A DNA stretch of 64,000 nucleotides from contig NZ_RAHT01000008.1 of NCBI RefSeq assembly GCF_004798935.1, positions 1 through 64,000 of the forward strand, given 5' to 3'. The stretch is from Ningiella ruwaisensis (GTDB lineage: Bacteria; Pseudomonadota; Gammaproteobacteria; Enterobacterales; Alteromonadaceae). The position numbers were made by a program, and so were the translations under genes. This document shows positions 26,586 through 35,966 of this stretch, piece after piece (positions within the stretch are counted from its first letter, which is position 1; each line of letters opens with the position of its first letter). The notes under the pieces are model-generated. The model was not told the origin of the DNA, searched no databases, and saw nothing but the letters and a program-made list of their open reading frames with translations.

Positions 26586-26588
26586 GTT

Positions 26589-26849
26589 TTAAGTAACACT
26601 AGCTAACACCAACAAAACAGCAGTCAAAATAGCGGCAAAAAGGAAATATTTACCCAAAGACTTACTTGCCTTCGCCTCACGCTGCACTTTATCCAACAGC
26701 TGATGTAGACGAGCCTCACATAGGTCTCCACAATGTGGGCATTTATCAGGGCTAGGTTCAACGTACCTTAAGCCACAGCGCTCGCACTTTTTTGTTGGCT
26801 TCTGGTTCTTGAGCATTGCCGCTCTAGCACCAAGACCTCCTATGCTCAT
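26589..26849 (-). CDS. zinc-ribbon membrane-anchored protein
   Basis: 86 aa. N-terminal zinc ribbon with two Cys pairs (CERC about 22-25, CPHC about 37-40), a charged helix (RLHQLLDKVQREAKASKSLGK), and one C-terminal membrane segment (about 66-84). The start codon lies inside the GTTATGAGC core of the attC-like site upstream, as happens in gene cassettes. Function unknown. Confidence 0.65.
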   Translation of the reverse strand: MSIGGLGARAAMLKNQKPTKKCERCGLRYVEPSPDKCPHCGDLCEARLHQLLDKVQREAKASKSLGKYFLFAAILTAVLLVLASVT

Positions 26850-26938
26850 AACGGAACTCCATCACACACAAAACCGTTCAATAACGAGTTTTTAAAAATA
26901 TAGACTTGTGGTTTACTGTTCAGCATTTTGTTATGAGC
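26844..26938 (-). repeat. attC-like recombination site
   Basis: Read on the minus strand: GCTCATAAC (26938-26930) and GTTATGAGC (26852-26844) form a perfect 9-bp pair with the AAC/GTT core triplets of integron attC sites. Inside it, GAAC/GTTC plus partly matching flanks form an imperfect second arm. It begins at the stop codon of the upstream gene and ends at the start of the next, the classic cassette junction. 95 bp. Confidence 0.5.
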
Positions 26939-27620
26939 CAACTCGAGGGAGCTTTTCTGATTCACTTATTTCAAAGCGCTCCAAATTAAGTATTGCTGAG
27001 TATGAAATACCGGCTTTTTGATAAATAATAAACAATTCAGTTTGATTCAACATAGCATGGTCTACGATATTTTCTACGTCTTTAATTACTTCTCTATATC
27101 CTGTTCCGTCCGGATAAGTTATTGCCAATGTAGATAAGTCACTTGCTGCCAAGCGATTATTTTGGTCTGAGTCGAGCTGAACTAATTGATACAAGATCGC
27201 GACCACTGGTTTGTCAGAACTGTAATCACCTTCCCTTAATTTATCGCTTCGTTCAATCAAATAATTGGTATGATCAAATAGCCATTTCTTTTCAGACGTC
27301 TCGGTATTAACAAACAAATAATTTCGAGTTGAACTAGATGATTTACTAAAATATGCGCGATTAAATGACTGATCTGAAAAAAGTGGAATCATGATGGTCT
27401 TATTATCATTGAGCTTTGATAACTGCCCAAATCTCCAGTTTTCCTCTATTTCAGAACTTCCTTCAAGATTTACAATGCTGCTAGTGCTTCCATCTCTAGT
27501 AACTTCCTGAAAAAGATTATACGTCACCAATGCGAGGACAGCGACAGCTAATACACCAACAACAGAGATGACTAATCCATTGAATCGCCAAACTAATTTA
27601 AAAAATTTATTTTCTTCCAT
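26931..27620 (-). CDS. membrane-anchored protein in a cassette-like position, function unknown
   Basis: 229 aa. One N-terminal membrane segment (about 12-35), the rest presumably periplasmic, with no recognised domain. The stop codon overlaps an attC-like site, and the gene starts 22 bp after another, so it has the form of an integron gene cassette. Long for a cassette gene but not exceptional. Confidence 0.6.
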   Translation of the reverse strand: MEENKFFKLVWRFNGLVISVVGVLAVAVLALVTYNLFQEVTRDGSTSSIVNLEGSSEIEENWRFGQLSKLNDNKTIMIPLFSDQSFNRAYFSKSSSSTRNYLFVNTETSEKKWLFDHTNYLIERSDKLREGDYSSDKPVVAILYQLVQLDSDQNNRLAASDLSTLAITYPDGTGYREVIKDVENIVDHAMLNQTELFIIYQKAGISYSAILNLERFEISESEKLPRVGS

Positions 27621-27641
27621 GATACTCCATAACTATAAATT

Positions 27642-27708
27642 GGCTAACGTTTCAATATGAGGCATTGCGCTACTTTTGGGCAAAATCCTTCAAATTGTTT
27701 TGTTAGGC
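27642..27708 (-). repeat. integron attC-type site
   Basis: Read on the minus strand from 27708: GCCTAAC, spacer AAAA, arm CAATTTGAAGG, 24-base loop, arm CCTCATATTG, spacer AAAC, GTTAGCC. The outer cores pair with one mismatch. The inner arms pair with one unpaired extra base and one mismatch, which is the imperfect, strand-asymmetric fold of attC sites. 67 bp, directly after the stop of the 27715-28362 gene. The best of the three sites. Confidence 0.7.
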
Positions 27709-27714
27709 TTACTT

Positions 27715-28362
27715 TTACAGCGATAAATAATATTCAGCATAAAAACTATTCATAAAATCTATTGCTTCATCTTCTGACCAATTGTATTCGCCCCCCATTA
27801 GATTTTTGAGTTCCTCTTGGAACTTTTCAGTTTCTTTAAACGTTTGAAATTTTATTCGTTTGTATGTTTCGAACTCAACTGCTGAAATGTCAAGATGTTC
27901 GATAACCACTCCTTGATTTATCTGTAGGACAATATATTTTTCGTAGCTAGAACCGTAGCCCATATGAACATAGTTGGTCATTTCACCATAGGGAACAATT
28001 AAGGCTCCAGAATACCAGTTGGCGAAAATTTTGTTTTTATTGGGGAAAATGCTATTTAAAATACTTACTTGATCGTAACGGTGCTCTTCAGTCTTTGAGG
28101 CAACTCCGATTGTCATATCCGTTAAAAGTAAATTGCCTGCTTCTACTTTCCAAGAGGCAACATAGCCTCTCCAGTTTGCTGATGAAATAGTAGCTATTTC
28201 TGAAATTTCCCATTTGATCTCAGTTAAATATTGTTCTAATGGGTTTGTGTTTAGTCGATACTTAACTTCATTAATTTCTATTGCATCAGGAATTTGAGCT
28301 GTTGAAAAACAACCGAATGAGATAAAACTTAACGTAAATAAAATTGTGATATGGAATTTCAC
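27715..28362 (-). CDS. probable lipoprotein in a cassette-like position, function unknown
   Basis: 215 aa with an N-terminal hydrophobic signal and a Cys at residue 18 (ISFGCFST), a plausible though atypical lipobox. The rest is soluble with no recognised family. Its stop is followed within 7 bp by the best attC-type site. Upstream on its strand a degenerate core (ATTAGGC, about 28376-28382) may be the remnant of the previous junction. Confidence 0.6.
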   Translation of the reverse strand: MKFHITILFTLSFISFGCFSTAQIPDAIEINEVKYRLNTNPLEQYLTEIKWEISEIATISSANWRGYVASWKVEAGNLLLTDMTIGVASKTEEHRYDQVSILNSIFPNKNKIFANWYSGALIVPYGEMTNYVHMGYGSSYEKYIVLQINQGVVIEHLDISAVEFETYKRIKFQTFKETEKFQEELKNLMGGEYNWSEDEAIDFMNSFYAEYYLSL

Positions 28363-28535
28363 GCTCTTTCCTTGATAAGCCTAATACTTTATTATCCACA
28401 CCTCTCATCATATTCAAAGTGCAGATACTTGATAAATGCTTTAATGCCATTCTTGCTGTATTTTTATTTATATGTCAATAAAACAACAGTTTAATCAGCT
28501 TACTAAAACGTAACGCATTGAAGAAAAATCGTCAT

Positions 28536-28551
28536 AGCGAGAAATCTCGCT
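28536..28551. terminator. small hairpin past the LysR gene
   Basis: AGCGAGA-AA-TCTCGCT, a perfect 7-bp stem in the 288-bp spacer between the LysR gene and the cassette region. No clean T-run directly follows on the minus strand, so terminator function is weakly supported. Nothing else was recognised in this spacer. Confidence 0.4.
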
Positions 28552-28650
28552 TTATAAAAAAATAGTAATTTCAATAACCTAAACAACATCTCACCCTAAA
28601 TTCAGTAGACTTATTCAATACTTTTGCATTCAAGGAGTTATCCCTGATAC

Positions 28651-29577
28651 TTACCAAGCTTCTACATCGCCAAACGAGGTGCGTAATTCAGGCAGTATCC
28701 AAGTTTGAAAATTAGCCACTTTTTGCCAATTAAAGTGATGCTCTGGCGCAACTAAATAAAGTGACCATGGGCTGGTTTCTTCAAAATCGAGCACTTGTTC
28801 TAATTCACCGCTAATTAAATATTGCGCTACCAAGCCCCTATTGATAAAGGTAAATCCTTTAGCGGCAAGCGCATGTTCAATTAAAATCATGGAGTTATTT
28901 GAGCGAATGGATGCGGTCATTGTTTTAGCGTCAACGTCGTAATGTTCACAGGCCTTGTTAAATATCTCTTGTGTCTGTGGGCTAGGATCTTCAATCCACG
29001 GGAGTGAGAACACCTCCTTCGGGGCCGTTATTTTCTTATTTGGCAGTGTTTCAATAAGCCTTGGACTTGCAACAAACACCAAATCATCACGCATCAGCTT
29101 TATTTCTTTTAAACCTTTGTAATTGCCTCCTCCCATGCGTATGGCTAAATCAACCTCATCGGTTTCAAAATTTGTTATTTCATTCGATGGCGCAATTTGG
29201 ATCATAAGTTCAGGGTGTTGCGATTGGAAATCAGGCAAACGCGGCATTAACCACAGCGACGTAAAAGAGTGTATCGCAGAAACACGCAGAATATGCGGGT
29301 TTAGGTCACCAGAAATAGCGCGCAAACCCGTTTGAAATTGATCGAACCCGTTCTCGATATAAGGAAGTAGTCTGGCACCTGTTTCCGTTAAACAGGTATT
29401 GCGACTGTTGCGGTAAAAGAGTGCCTGTCCAATATATTCCTCTAAGCTACGCACCTGCTGACTAACCGCCGCTTGGGTAACATTAAGCGATTGAGCCGCT
29501 TGTTTAAAACTAAGTTTTTGGCCAGCCACCATGAAAAAATGCAAAGACTTGAAAGATGGAAGATATGCTTTTTCCAT
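28651..29577 (-). CDS. LysR-family transcriptional regulator (GcvA-like)
   Basis: 308 aa. N-terminal winged HTH (about 6-65: SFKQAAQSLNVTQAAVSQQVRSLEEYIGQALF), then a periplasmic-binding-like effector domain (about 93-295). Most like the GcvA branch by the HTH sequence and domain length. Its target cannot be told: the divergent neighbour is a small secreted protein 215 bp away. An internal Gly pair (MGGGNYKG) is normal. Confidence 0.9.
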   Translation of the reverse strand: MEKAYLPSFKSLHFFMVAGQKLSFKQAAQSLNVTQAAVSQQVRSLEEYIGQALFYRNSRNTCLTETGARLLPYIENGFDQFQTGLRAISGDLNPHILRVSAIHSFTSLWLMPRLPDFQSQHPELMIQIAPSNEITNFETDEVDLAIRMGGGNYKGLKEIKLMRDDLVFVASPRLIETLPNKKITAPKEVFSLPWIEDPSPQTQEIFNKACEHYDVDAKTMTASIRSNNSMILIEHALAAKGFTFINRGLVAQYLISGELEQVLDFEETSPWSLYLVAPEHHFNWQKVANFQTWILPELRTSFGDVEAW

Positions 29578-29792
29578 GAACCGACCCTACCGTTTGCAAT
29601 GCCTGCTTGAATATCTCGTGCTCCAAGAATGTAAACACAACATAGTTAAGATTTTCTTAAGTATAGGTTATTTTTTATCGTTTGTTGAATGTTTACTGAG
29701 TGCCTATTCTTCGCAGTGTTATTTAATTCAACAACCGTTAATGCACCATCAATTGCACATTAAAAGTGTTAAAACATAACCGAGGGGCCTAT

Positions 29793-30122
29793 ATGAAAGC
29801 TAACAAACTCTTCACTCTGGCAAGCGCGCTTACCATTGCTTTGGCAAGCACAAATCTTGCTGCCTATACATCTACTCAAACACTGAACGTTTCATCTGCA
29901 GACTCAGGATTCTTATACCAAACATTGGTTAAACATTCCGATTCGCTCAAGATTTCGTATGTTAAAGAGGAGAAAAATATTCAATGCTGGATTGAGCGAA
30001 CACACAAAGGCGTAGAGCAAAGCAGCACGCCTGTGAATGTAAAACCGAACAAATTTAGCGTTAAGCCATTAAGCGCATGCTTGTCTCGTAAGCAAGCTAT
30101 GGAATGGTTGTCTAAACGCTAA
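29793..30122 (+). CDS. small secreted protein, function unknown
   Basis: 109 aa from ATG at 29793 (GGGG ribosome site); a 9-codon in-frame extension upstream is unlikely. Signal peptide ending in TNLAA (about residue 24). The mature part carries two Cys (IQCWIER and SACLSRK) spaced as for a disulfide. The general layout recalls small DUF3718-type proteins of the group, but I am not sure of the family. Confidence 0.7.
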   Translation: MKANKLFTLASALTIALASTNLAAYTSTQTLNVSSADSGFLYQTLVKHSDSLKISYVKEEKNIQCWIERTHKGVEQSSTPVNVKPNKFSVKPLSACLSRKQAMEWLSKR

Positions 30123-30195
30123 CTGGGCGATAACTGGGCGCTAATTAGTGATGAAGCTTTGTGGCCTATTTATCAGGTAGGCAGCTTGAGAGAAA

Positions 30196-30272
30196 TGGCG
30201 CGCCCGGAGAGATTCGAACTCCCGACCGATTGGTTCGAAGCCAATTGCTCTATCCAGCTGAGCTACGGGCGC
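30196..30272 (-). tRNA. tRNA-Arg (anticodon UCG)
   Basis: 77 nt including an encoded CCA. Acceptor stem GCGCCCG/CGGGCGC pairs fully. The D arm GCUC/GAGC, anticodon stem AUUGG/CCAAU with loop CUUCGAA (anticodon UCG), and T arm with UUCGAAU are all in place. Reads CGA, and CGG by wobble. Single tRNA, not in an operon. Confidence 0.95.
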
Positions 30273-30390
30273 GTTGAGGACGCATATACTAGGTGGAATT
30301 TGTCCAAGTATCAACAGAAATTCTGGCTTTATGCGTCACTTGCTTATTTTATTTTCAATTTTGGTAAAAGCGATAAGTATAAACAACAAA

Positions 30391-31359
30391 TCAACGCTTG
30401 GCTTTTAACGACTCGAAGATGCTTGAAAAGTCTTTGCCACCATTGCCGTTGACGCTATGCAACTGGTAAAGCGATTTAGCCAATGATCCCATTGGCACAA
30501 GCGATTGATGCTTAGCGGCAGTGGCCATCGCCAAACCCAAGTCTTTGTTCATCAAATCGACCATAAAGCCACCTTTGTAACCGTTAGAAGACGGCACATT
30601 TTCCATCACACCAGGGCATGGGTTATACACTTGTAGCGCCCAATTATTCCCTGAGCTTGCTTTCATAATATCAGACATCACTTTGGCATCAATGCCATTG
30701 TCCATAGCTAATTGAAGCGCTTCGCTCGTGCCAGCCATTAATATTGCCAAGAGCATGTTATTGCATATTTTGGCAACCTGCCCTGCACCCACATCTCCCG
30801 CATGAAAGATATTTTTTCCCATAGTCTCAAGCACCGGGCGAATGCGCGATACTGTTTCTTCGCTGCCACCTGTTATAAAGGTCAGCGTACCAGCCGCAGC
30901 CCCTGCTACTCCACCCGATACAGGCGCATCAGCAAAGGCTAAACCTAGCAATAGCATTTGTTGATTAATGTCTCTTGCTTCACTGGCTTCAATGGTTGAA
31001 CAGTCTATAAAAACAGCACTTGATGGCGCGCTTGCAGTTATGCCCTTAGTACCAGATGTTTCATCGCCAAAATACAAACTTTTTACATGTTTGCCGGCGG
31101 GCAGCATAGAGATCACAAAATCTGCTTCCTTAACAGCCTCATCTGGCTGTGCAGCTCCCATAACATCTTTATTATTCGGATGCTGATTTAAAAAAGCATT
31201 CACATTACTTTCTAACAAGTCGTAAACACAAACGCGCATTCCTGCTTTAACAAGATTAGCGGCCATTCCAGCGCCCATATTACCTAAGCCAAAAAAGGCG
31301 ATTTTTGTGCGCTTTTGTGGATCAGAATGAATATTCGCTGACGGATTTTCATTTGCCAT
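30391..31359 (-). CDS. mmsB: 3-hydroxyisobutyrate dehydrogenase
   Basis: 322 aa. Oxidises 3-hydroxyisobutyrate to methylmalonate semialdehyde with NAD, a late step of valine breakdown. N-terminal Rossmann motif FFGLGNMGAGMAANL, DAPVSGG substrate region, and catalytic Lys in GAGQVAKICNN. About 22 extra N-terminal residues compared with typical enzymes. Last gene of the mmsA-led operon; the gap from the hydrolase gene is 79 bp. Confidence 0.93.
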   Translation of the reverse strand: MANENPSANIHSDPQKRTKIAFFGLGNMGAGMAANLVKAGMRVCVYDLLESNVNAFLNQHPNNKDVMGAAQPDEAVKEADFVISMLPAGKHVKSLYFGDETSGTKGITASAPSSAVFIDCSTIEASEARDINQQMLLLGLAFADAPVSGGVAGAAAGTLTFITGGSEETVSRIRPVLETMGKNIFHAGDVGAGQVAKICNNMLLAILMAGTSEALQLAMDNGIDAKVMSDIMKASSGNNWALQVYNPCPGVMENVPSSNGYKGGFMVDLMNKDLGLAMATAAKHQSLVPMGSLAKSLYQLHSVNGNGGKDFSSIFESLKAKR

Positions 31360-31438
31360 AGCAATTCCTCAAGGCTTGACATTTCTCAAGCAAATTAGTT
31401 ATTTTTTTCATCGACTTAATCTTCAATGCAAGACCTAT

Positions 31439-32719
31439 TTATTCGCCAAAGTCTCTTTCCAAATCGCTTAACGGGTGCAAAGCATTATTCGACGTGTATT
31501 CGCCCAAGCACTCAAAATGCGCGTTAATAATTTCGTTTGGCACATCAGCCATACTCTTGTACTGCCAGTCGGGTTGATTATCTTTGTCTATCAATAAGGC
31601 TCTTACGCCTTCCTGAAACTCCCCTAGCGCACCACAGGTAAGTGCCATGCCAAGCTCCATTCTAAAACACTCAGCCAGACTTAAGCCTTTAGCTCGCTTA
31701 AGTTGCTGAAAAACAAGATGCGCTGTAATTGGGCTACCATGTGTTAAACCCGAAATAGCTTTTGCCAGATATTCACCTGCACTCTGGTTTGTGTCTTGTA
31801 GACCCTGATGAATGCTTTTAAGGCTGGCAAGTGCCTCGATTGGGCCCTGAGCTGCGTCTAATAAGGCAAGTTCTGTAATAAAGTCATGTATCTTGGCTGG
31901 CCGCAAAAGTACGTTGTCGCCAGGGTCGCCGTCTATGCTCTGTGCAAACTCCATGGCAAACTGCTTCACACGCTCTTTATTAGCAATTGATTCTGGACTT
32001 TGCTGACACAGTTCGTCTAAAAACGCTTGCTTTTGCGCATGAGCAATACACACATCGGCCATGTTAACCGCAAGCGCATCAGCCGCATTTACATTGGCAG
32101 CTGTCAGGCCTAAAAATAATCCAACGCCTTTTGGCAAAGTATTTAAAAAATAGCTGCCACCTACATCAGGAAAAAGCCCAATGGTGATTTCTGGCATGGC
32201 AATGCGAGCGCTTTCGGTTACGATCTTAAGGTGAGAGCCACTGAATAAACCGAGTCCACCGCCCATGATAATGCCATTTCCCCAAACAATGACCGGTTTG
32301 GGAAAGGTATGAATGCAATAATCCAAGCGATATTCTTGGGTAAAGAAGTCTTTTAAAAACGCAGGCGTTTCACCACTTACGTCTTTTCGAGCACTTGTAT
32401 CATCGTCTTTCATTGCTTTGTACATCGAAACAATGTCACCGCCCGCGCAAAATGCTTTATCACCTTCGCTGTCTAAAAATACAGCTAATACGCTCTCATC
32501 ATCTCGGACCCGCGCAAATGCATCTAGTAGGCTTTCTACCATTTCTAAATCGAGTGCATGTAGCGCTTTTGGTTTATTTAAAGTGAAGCGAACAATTTGC
32601 TTTTTGTGGGTTTGGCTCAGAGTTTGACTAACTGGGTGATAACTGACCAGCACTTTGTCGCTGCCGGTTTTAATATCGTTATTTGCTCTTTTTTTATCTT
32701 GCATGTTCTGTTCTTGCAT
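31439..32719 (-). CDS. 3-hydroxyisobutyryl-CoA hydrolase (crotonase superfamily)
   Basis: 426 aa. Family members release 3-hydroxyisobutyrate from its CoA ester in valine degradation. The crotonase oxyanion-hole region is seen (AFCAGGDIVSMY and WGNGIIMGGGLGLFSG), with the conserved Glu in IAMPEITIGLFPDVGG typical of the hydrolase rather than a hydratase. The length (over 380 aa) also fits the hydrolase. The N-terminal 20 residues are low complexity and the true start may be the second Met. The operon context supports the call. Confidence 0.9.
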   Translation of the reverse strand: MQEQNMQDKKRANNDIKTGSDKVLVSYHPVSQTLSQTHKKQIVRFTLNKPKALHALDLEMVESLLDAFARVRDDESVLAVFLDSEGDKAFCAGGDIVSMYKAMKDDDTSARKDVSGETPAFLKDFFTQEYRLDYCIHTFPKPVIVWGNGIIMGGGLGLFSGSHLKIVTESARIAMPEITIGLFPDVGGSYFLNTLPKGVGLFLGLTAANVNAADALAVNMADVCIAHAQKQAFLDELCQQSPESIANKERVKQFAMEFAQSIDGDPGDNVLLRPAKIHDFITELALLDAAQGPIEALASLKSIHQGLQDTNQSAGEYLAKAISGLTHGSPITAHLVFQQLKRAKGLSLAECFRMELGMALTCGALGEFQEGVRALLIDKDNQPDWQYKSMADVPNEIINAHFECLGEYTSNNALHPLSDLERDFGE

Positions 32720-32781
32720 CAGCAGGCCTTTGCTAAATGAAAAGTCATCTTAAAAGAATGCGCGAAACGGCATTGATTTTT

Positions 32782-33936
32782 TTAAAGTATATCCCGGTCA
32801 TCGCCTAATAGTCGTCGACCCACGATCACGCGCATAATTTCATTCGTTCCCTCGAGTATTTGATGAACACGCACATCGCGAACATGACGCTCCAGCGGAT
32901 ATTCTTTGATATAACCATATCCACCATGAATTTGTAAGGCCTGATTGCACACCTCAAATCCAACATCTGTTGCAAAGCGTTTTGCCATGGCGCAATAGGT
33001 GGTTTTATCTGGATGATTGTTATCGATTTTACTTGCGGCGAGCCTTACCATTTGTCGAGCGGCGACTAGTTCGGTAGCCATATCGGCAAGTTTAAATTGA
33101 AGTGCCTGAAAGCTGGCCAGAGGCTTACCAAATTGGGAGCGCTCTTGCATATAATCTCGAGCAGTATTTAAAGCCTGTTGCGCCGTACCTATGGAGCAGG
33201 TCGCGATATTGATTCGCCCACCGTCTAGACCTTGCATAGCAAATTTGAAACCTTCTCCCTCTTGTCCAAGCCGGTGTTCTTCGCTTACTTCTACGTTGTC
33301 AAAGCTTACCATGCGTGTGGGCTGGGCATTCCAACCCATTTTTTCCTCTGGCTTACCGTAACTGACCCCTTTTGCATCCGCTGGCACAACAAAGGCAGAA
33401 ACACCACCTGCTCCTTCTCCACCGCTTCGGGCCATTACCACCAACACTTGTGTTGAACCTGCACCAGAAATAAACACTTTGGAGCCATTTATCACATAAT
33501 TGGTACCTTGTTTTTCAGCAGAAGTACGCAAAGACGCAGCATCTGATCCTGCCCCCGGTTCCGTCAAACAATAACTGGCGATACTTTCACCGGTTACAAG
33601 TTTATCCATCCAGGCTAATTTGACCGCGTCGCTGCCCCATGTTGCAATCATCCATGTCGCCATATTATGAATAGTCAGCATTGCAGTGGTGGTGGTGCAG
33701 CCCATGGCCAACTGCTCAAATATAATAGATGAGTCAAGCCGACTCAGCCCAAGGCCGCCTGCTTCTTCTGGCGTATATAAACTGCAAAAACCCAATTCGC
33801 CTGCCTTTTTAATGACTTCAACCGGAAAATGATGTTCTTTGTCCCATTGTGCGGCATAAGGGGCCATTTCACTTAAGGCGAATTGTTTAGCTGTATCGGC
33901 AAACGCTATTTGGTCGTCGCTTAGTTCAAAATTCAT
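32782..33936 (-). CDS. acyl-CoA dehydrogenase, probable isobutyryl-CoA dehydrogenase
   Basis: 384 aa, full-length FAD acyl-CoA dehydrogenase. CLTEPGAGSDAASL is the family signature and the catalytic Glu lies in HQILEGTNEIMR near the C-terminus. Flanked by mmsA and the hydroxyisobutyryl-CoA hydrolase, so isobutyryl-CoA is the likely substrate (inference from context). Ribosome site GAGG before ATG. Confidence 0.92.
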   Translation of the reverse strand: MNFELSDDQIAFADTAKQFALSEMAPYAAQWDKEHHFPVEVIKKAGELGFCSLYTPEEAGGLGLSRLDSSIIFEQLAMGCTTTTAMLTIHNMATWMIATWGSDAVKLAWMDKLVTGESIASYCLTEPGAGSDAASLRTSAEKQGTNYVINGSKVFISGAGSTQVLVVMARSGGEGAGGVSAFVVPADAKGVSYGKPEEKMGWNAQPTRMVSFDNVEVSEEHRLGQEGEGFKFAMQGLDGGRINIATCSIGTAQQALNTARDYMQERSQFGKPLASFQALQFKLADMATELVAARQMVRLAASKIDNNHPDKTTYCAMAKRFATDVGFEVCNQALQIHGGYGYIKEYPLERHVRDVRVHQILEGTNEIMRVIVGRRLLGDDRDIL

Positions 33937-34005
33937 CGCTACCTCAATACTTTATTTTACTATGTGTGTCTTTGTATAAGCTTAGTGAGTTAATCTGCAT
34001 ATCGC

Positions 34006-35496
34006 CTATCGCAGGTTAATTGTCATGTTTGGTCCAGAGTCGCTCTCGTCGTCAAACCAGCGTGCAGTAATTGTTTTTGTTTCAGTATAAAAACGGATTG
34101 CTTGCTTACCGTATGCATGCAAATCGCCATAGAAAGAGTTTTTCCAGCCAGTGAACGAGAAGAAAGGCAATGGCACGGGTATGGGCACATTGATGCCAAC
34201 CTGTCCAACTTCTACATTGCTCTGGTAATATCTCGCAGCTGCGCCACTTGCGGTAAAAATACTCGTTCCGTTTCCATAAGGATTGGCATTAACCAGTGCC
34301 AGCGCTTCTTCTAGCGTGTCGACTTGCATACAACATAATACCGGACCAAAAATTTCTTCCTGGTAGATTGCCATGTTGGCAGTAACGCCAGCGAATACTG
34401 TTGGGCCTACCCAATTGCCGTTTTCATAACCTTCAAGCGTAAATTCACTGCCATCAACTAAACAGCTTGCGCCCTCGTCTTTCCCCTTTTGTATGAGGCT
34501 AAGCACTCGCGCTTTGGCTTGTGGACTGATTAGCGGACCAAAACCAGCATTTTTATCATCCCACAGACCAGGTTTTACTTTGCCAATTTTTTCAGCCAGT
34601 TCGGGGATCCAGTTAGCGCTATCACCAACAAACACAGCCACCGAAATTGCCATGCAGCGCTGACCGGCAGCACCAACAGACGAACCTACCAGGTTATTCA
34701 GGACTTTTTCTTTATTTGCGTCAGGCATGATAACCGAGTGATTTTTTGCCCCCGCAAAACATTGAGCACGTTTCATATTTTTAGTCGCCGTGCGATAAAT
34801 GTGCTGACCAACCGGCACGCTGCCTACAAAAGACACTGCCTTAATGTCTTCATGCTCTAGCAAATGATTCACTTGGTCTTTGCCGCCATGGACAATATTT
34901 AATATGCCAGCAGGTGCGCCTGCCTCGATAAACAATTCGGCCAATTTCATTGGTGTGGCAGGATCCTGCTCTGAAGGCTTTAACACAAAAGTGTTGCCAC
35001 AAGCGACGGCCATAGGGAACATCCACAGCGGGATCATGGCAGGAAAATTGAAAGGTGTAATACCCAAGCAAACGCCAAGAGGCTGGATCATCGAATAAGT
35101 ATCGATATCGGTCGCCACGTTTTCGACGGTTTCACCCATCATCATAGACGCCACATTTGCAGCCTGCTCAACCACTTCAATCCCGCGCCACACATCACCT
35201 TTAGCATCTTCAAATGTTTTACCGGTTTCTTTAGACAAAATGCTGGCAATGTCGTCGTGATGTTCTTTAAGCAGGTGCTGATAACGAAGCATTACCCGCG
35301 CACGCTCTGATACAGGCACTTTTTTCCACGTCTTAAATGCTTCTTTTGCACACGCGATTGCTCGCTCTATTTCAGATTCTGTTGAAACTGGAAGTTTTGC
35401 GATCACTTCGTTATTTGCAGGATTAGTGACGTCAATCATCTCTTTTGACTGAGATGTCTCAAACTGGCCGTTTATAAGTTGCTGAATTGTTTGCAT
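34006..35496 (-). CDS. mmsA: methylmalonate-semialdehyde dehydrogenase (acylating)
   Basis: 496 aa from ATG at 35496, preferred because GAGAG precedes it; an in-frame ATG four codons upstream lacks a ribosome site. Converts methylmalonate semialdehyde to propionyl-CoA. Aldehyde dehydrogenase fold with [16 protein letters not shown] and catalytic Cys in GQRCMAISV; the [20 protein letters not shown] segment is typical of MmsA. First gene of the valine operon, downstream of a probable LiuR box. Confidence 0.95.
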   Translation of the reverse strand: MQTIQQLINGQFETSQSKEMIDVTNPANNEVIAKLPVSTESEIERAIACAKEAFKTWKKVPVSERARVMLRYQHLLKEHHDDIASILSKETGKTFEDAKGDVWRGIEVVEQAANVASMMMGETVENVATDIDTYSMIQPLGVCLGITPFNFPAMIPLWMFPMAVACGNTFVLKPSEQDPATPMKLAELFIEAGAPAGILNIVHGGKDQVNHLLEHEDIKAVSFVGSVPVGQHIYRTATKNMKRAQCFAGAKNHSVIMPDANKEKVLNNLVGSSVGAAGQRCMAISVAVFVGDSANWIPELAEKIGKVKPGLWDDKNAGFGPLISPQAKARVLSLIQKGKDEGASCLVDGSEFTLEGYENGNWVGPTVFAGVTANMAIYQEEIFGPVLCCMQVDTLEEALALVNANPYGNGTSIFTASGAAARYYQSNVEVGQVGINVPIPVPLPFFSFTGWKNSFYGDLHAYGKQAIRFYTETKTITARWFDDESDSGPNMTINLR

Positions 35497-35508
35497 ATTT
35501 ACTCTCAT

Positions 35509-35966
35509 GAGGGTCGAACGCGATACCGCAAACTAATCATTTTTGATTGTGCAAGGGCTTGCGTCTAAAGATTAACCTTTACGTTAACGTCAACTATAAA
35601 GGATCGACCTACTGCTTGTAAATCACTTGTTAAATGATTGTGGTGCTTAATCGTAAGCGAATTTGTAAAGCACACTTCACTACTTACACCCTTTGAACTA
35701 GGGACTGATGACCCTAAATGCAGAAACTTTGAACAAAAATATCAGGAAATAAAAAGCATGCCGATAAGTAAAGTATGTTTATCTTTGTTCAATAATTACC
35801 TTCAAGCAGGCTGAGGCCAACTTACATACGCTTAAGTGTTGACTGCTTATATACCTGCATATGGAACTGACTACGTTTTGGACTTATTGAACTGATAAAG
35901 TGATGGACCTGATAACAGAAGAACCATCAATGATCGAATTTTAACGTGCGGGATTGCGTCAAGCCA
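35509..35966. other. 458-bp spacer between divergent mmsA and receiver-TPR genes
   Basis: Holds the probable LiuR box at 35578-35593, about 80 bp upstream of mmsA. The rest is AT-rich with no open frame, repeat or terminator that I could support. The promoter of the receiver-TPR gene is presumably in the right-hand part. Confidence 0.6.
35578..35593. promoter_or_regulatory. probable LiuR (MerR-type) operator upstream of mmsA
   Basis: TTTACGTTAACGTCAA, a near-perfect palindrome centred on TTAA. It resembles the ACGTTNACGT-type box described by comparative genomics for LiuR, the MerR-family regulator of branched-chain amino acid degradation in gammaproteobacteria. Its place before the valine operon fits. 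No liuR gene lies in the window. Confidence 0.6.
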
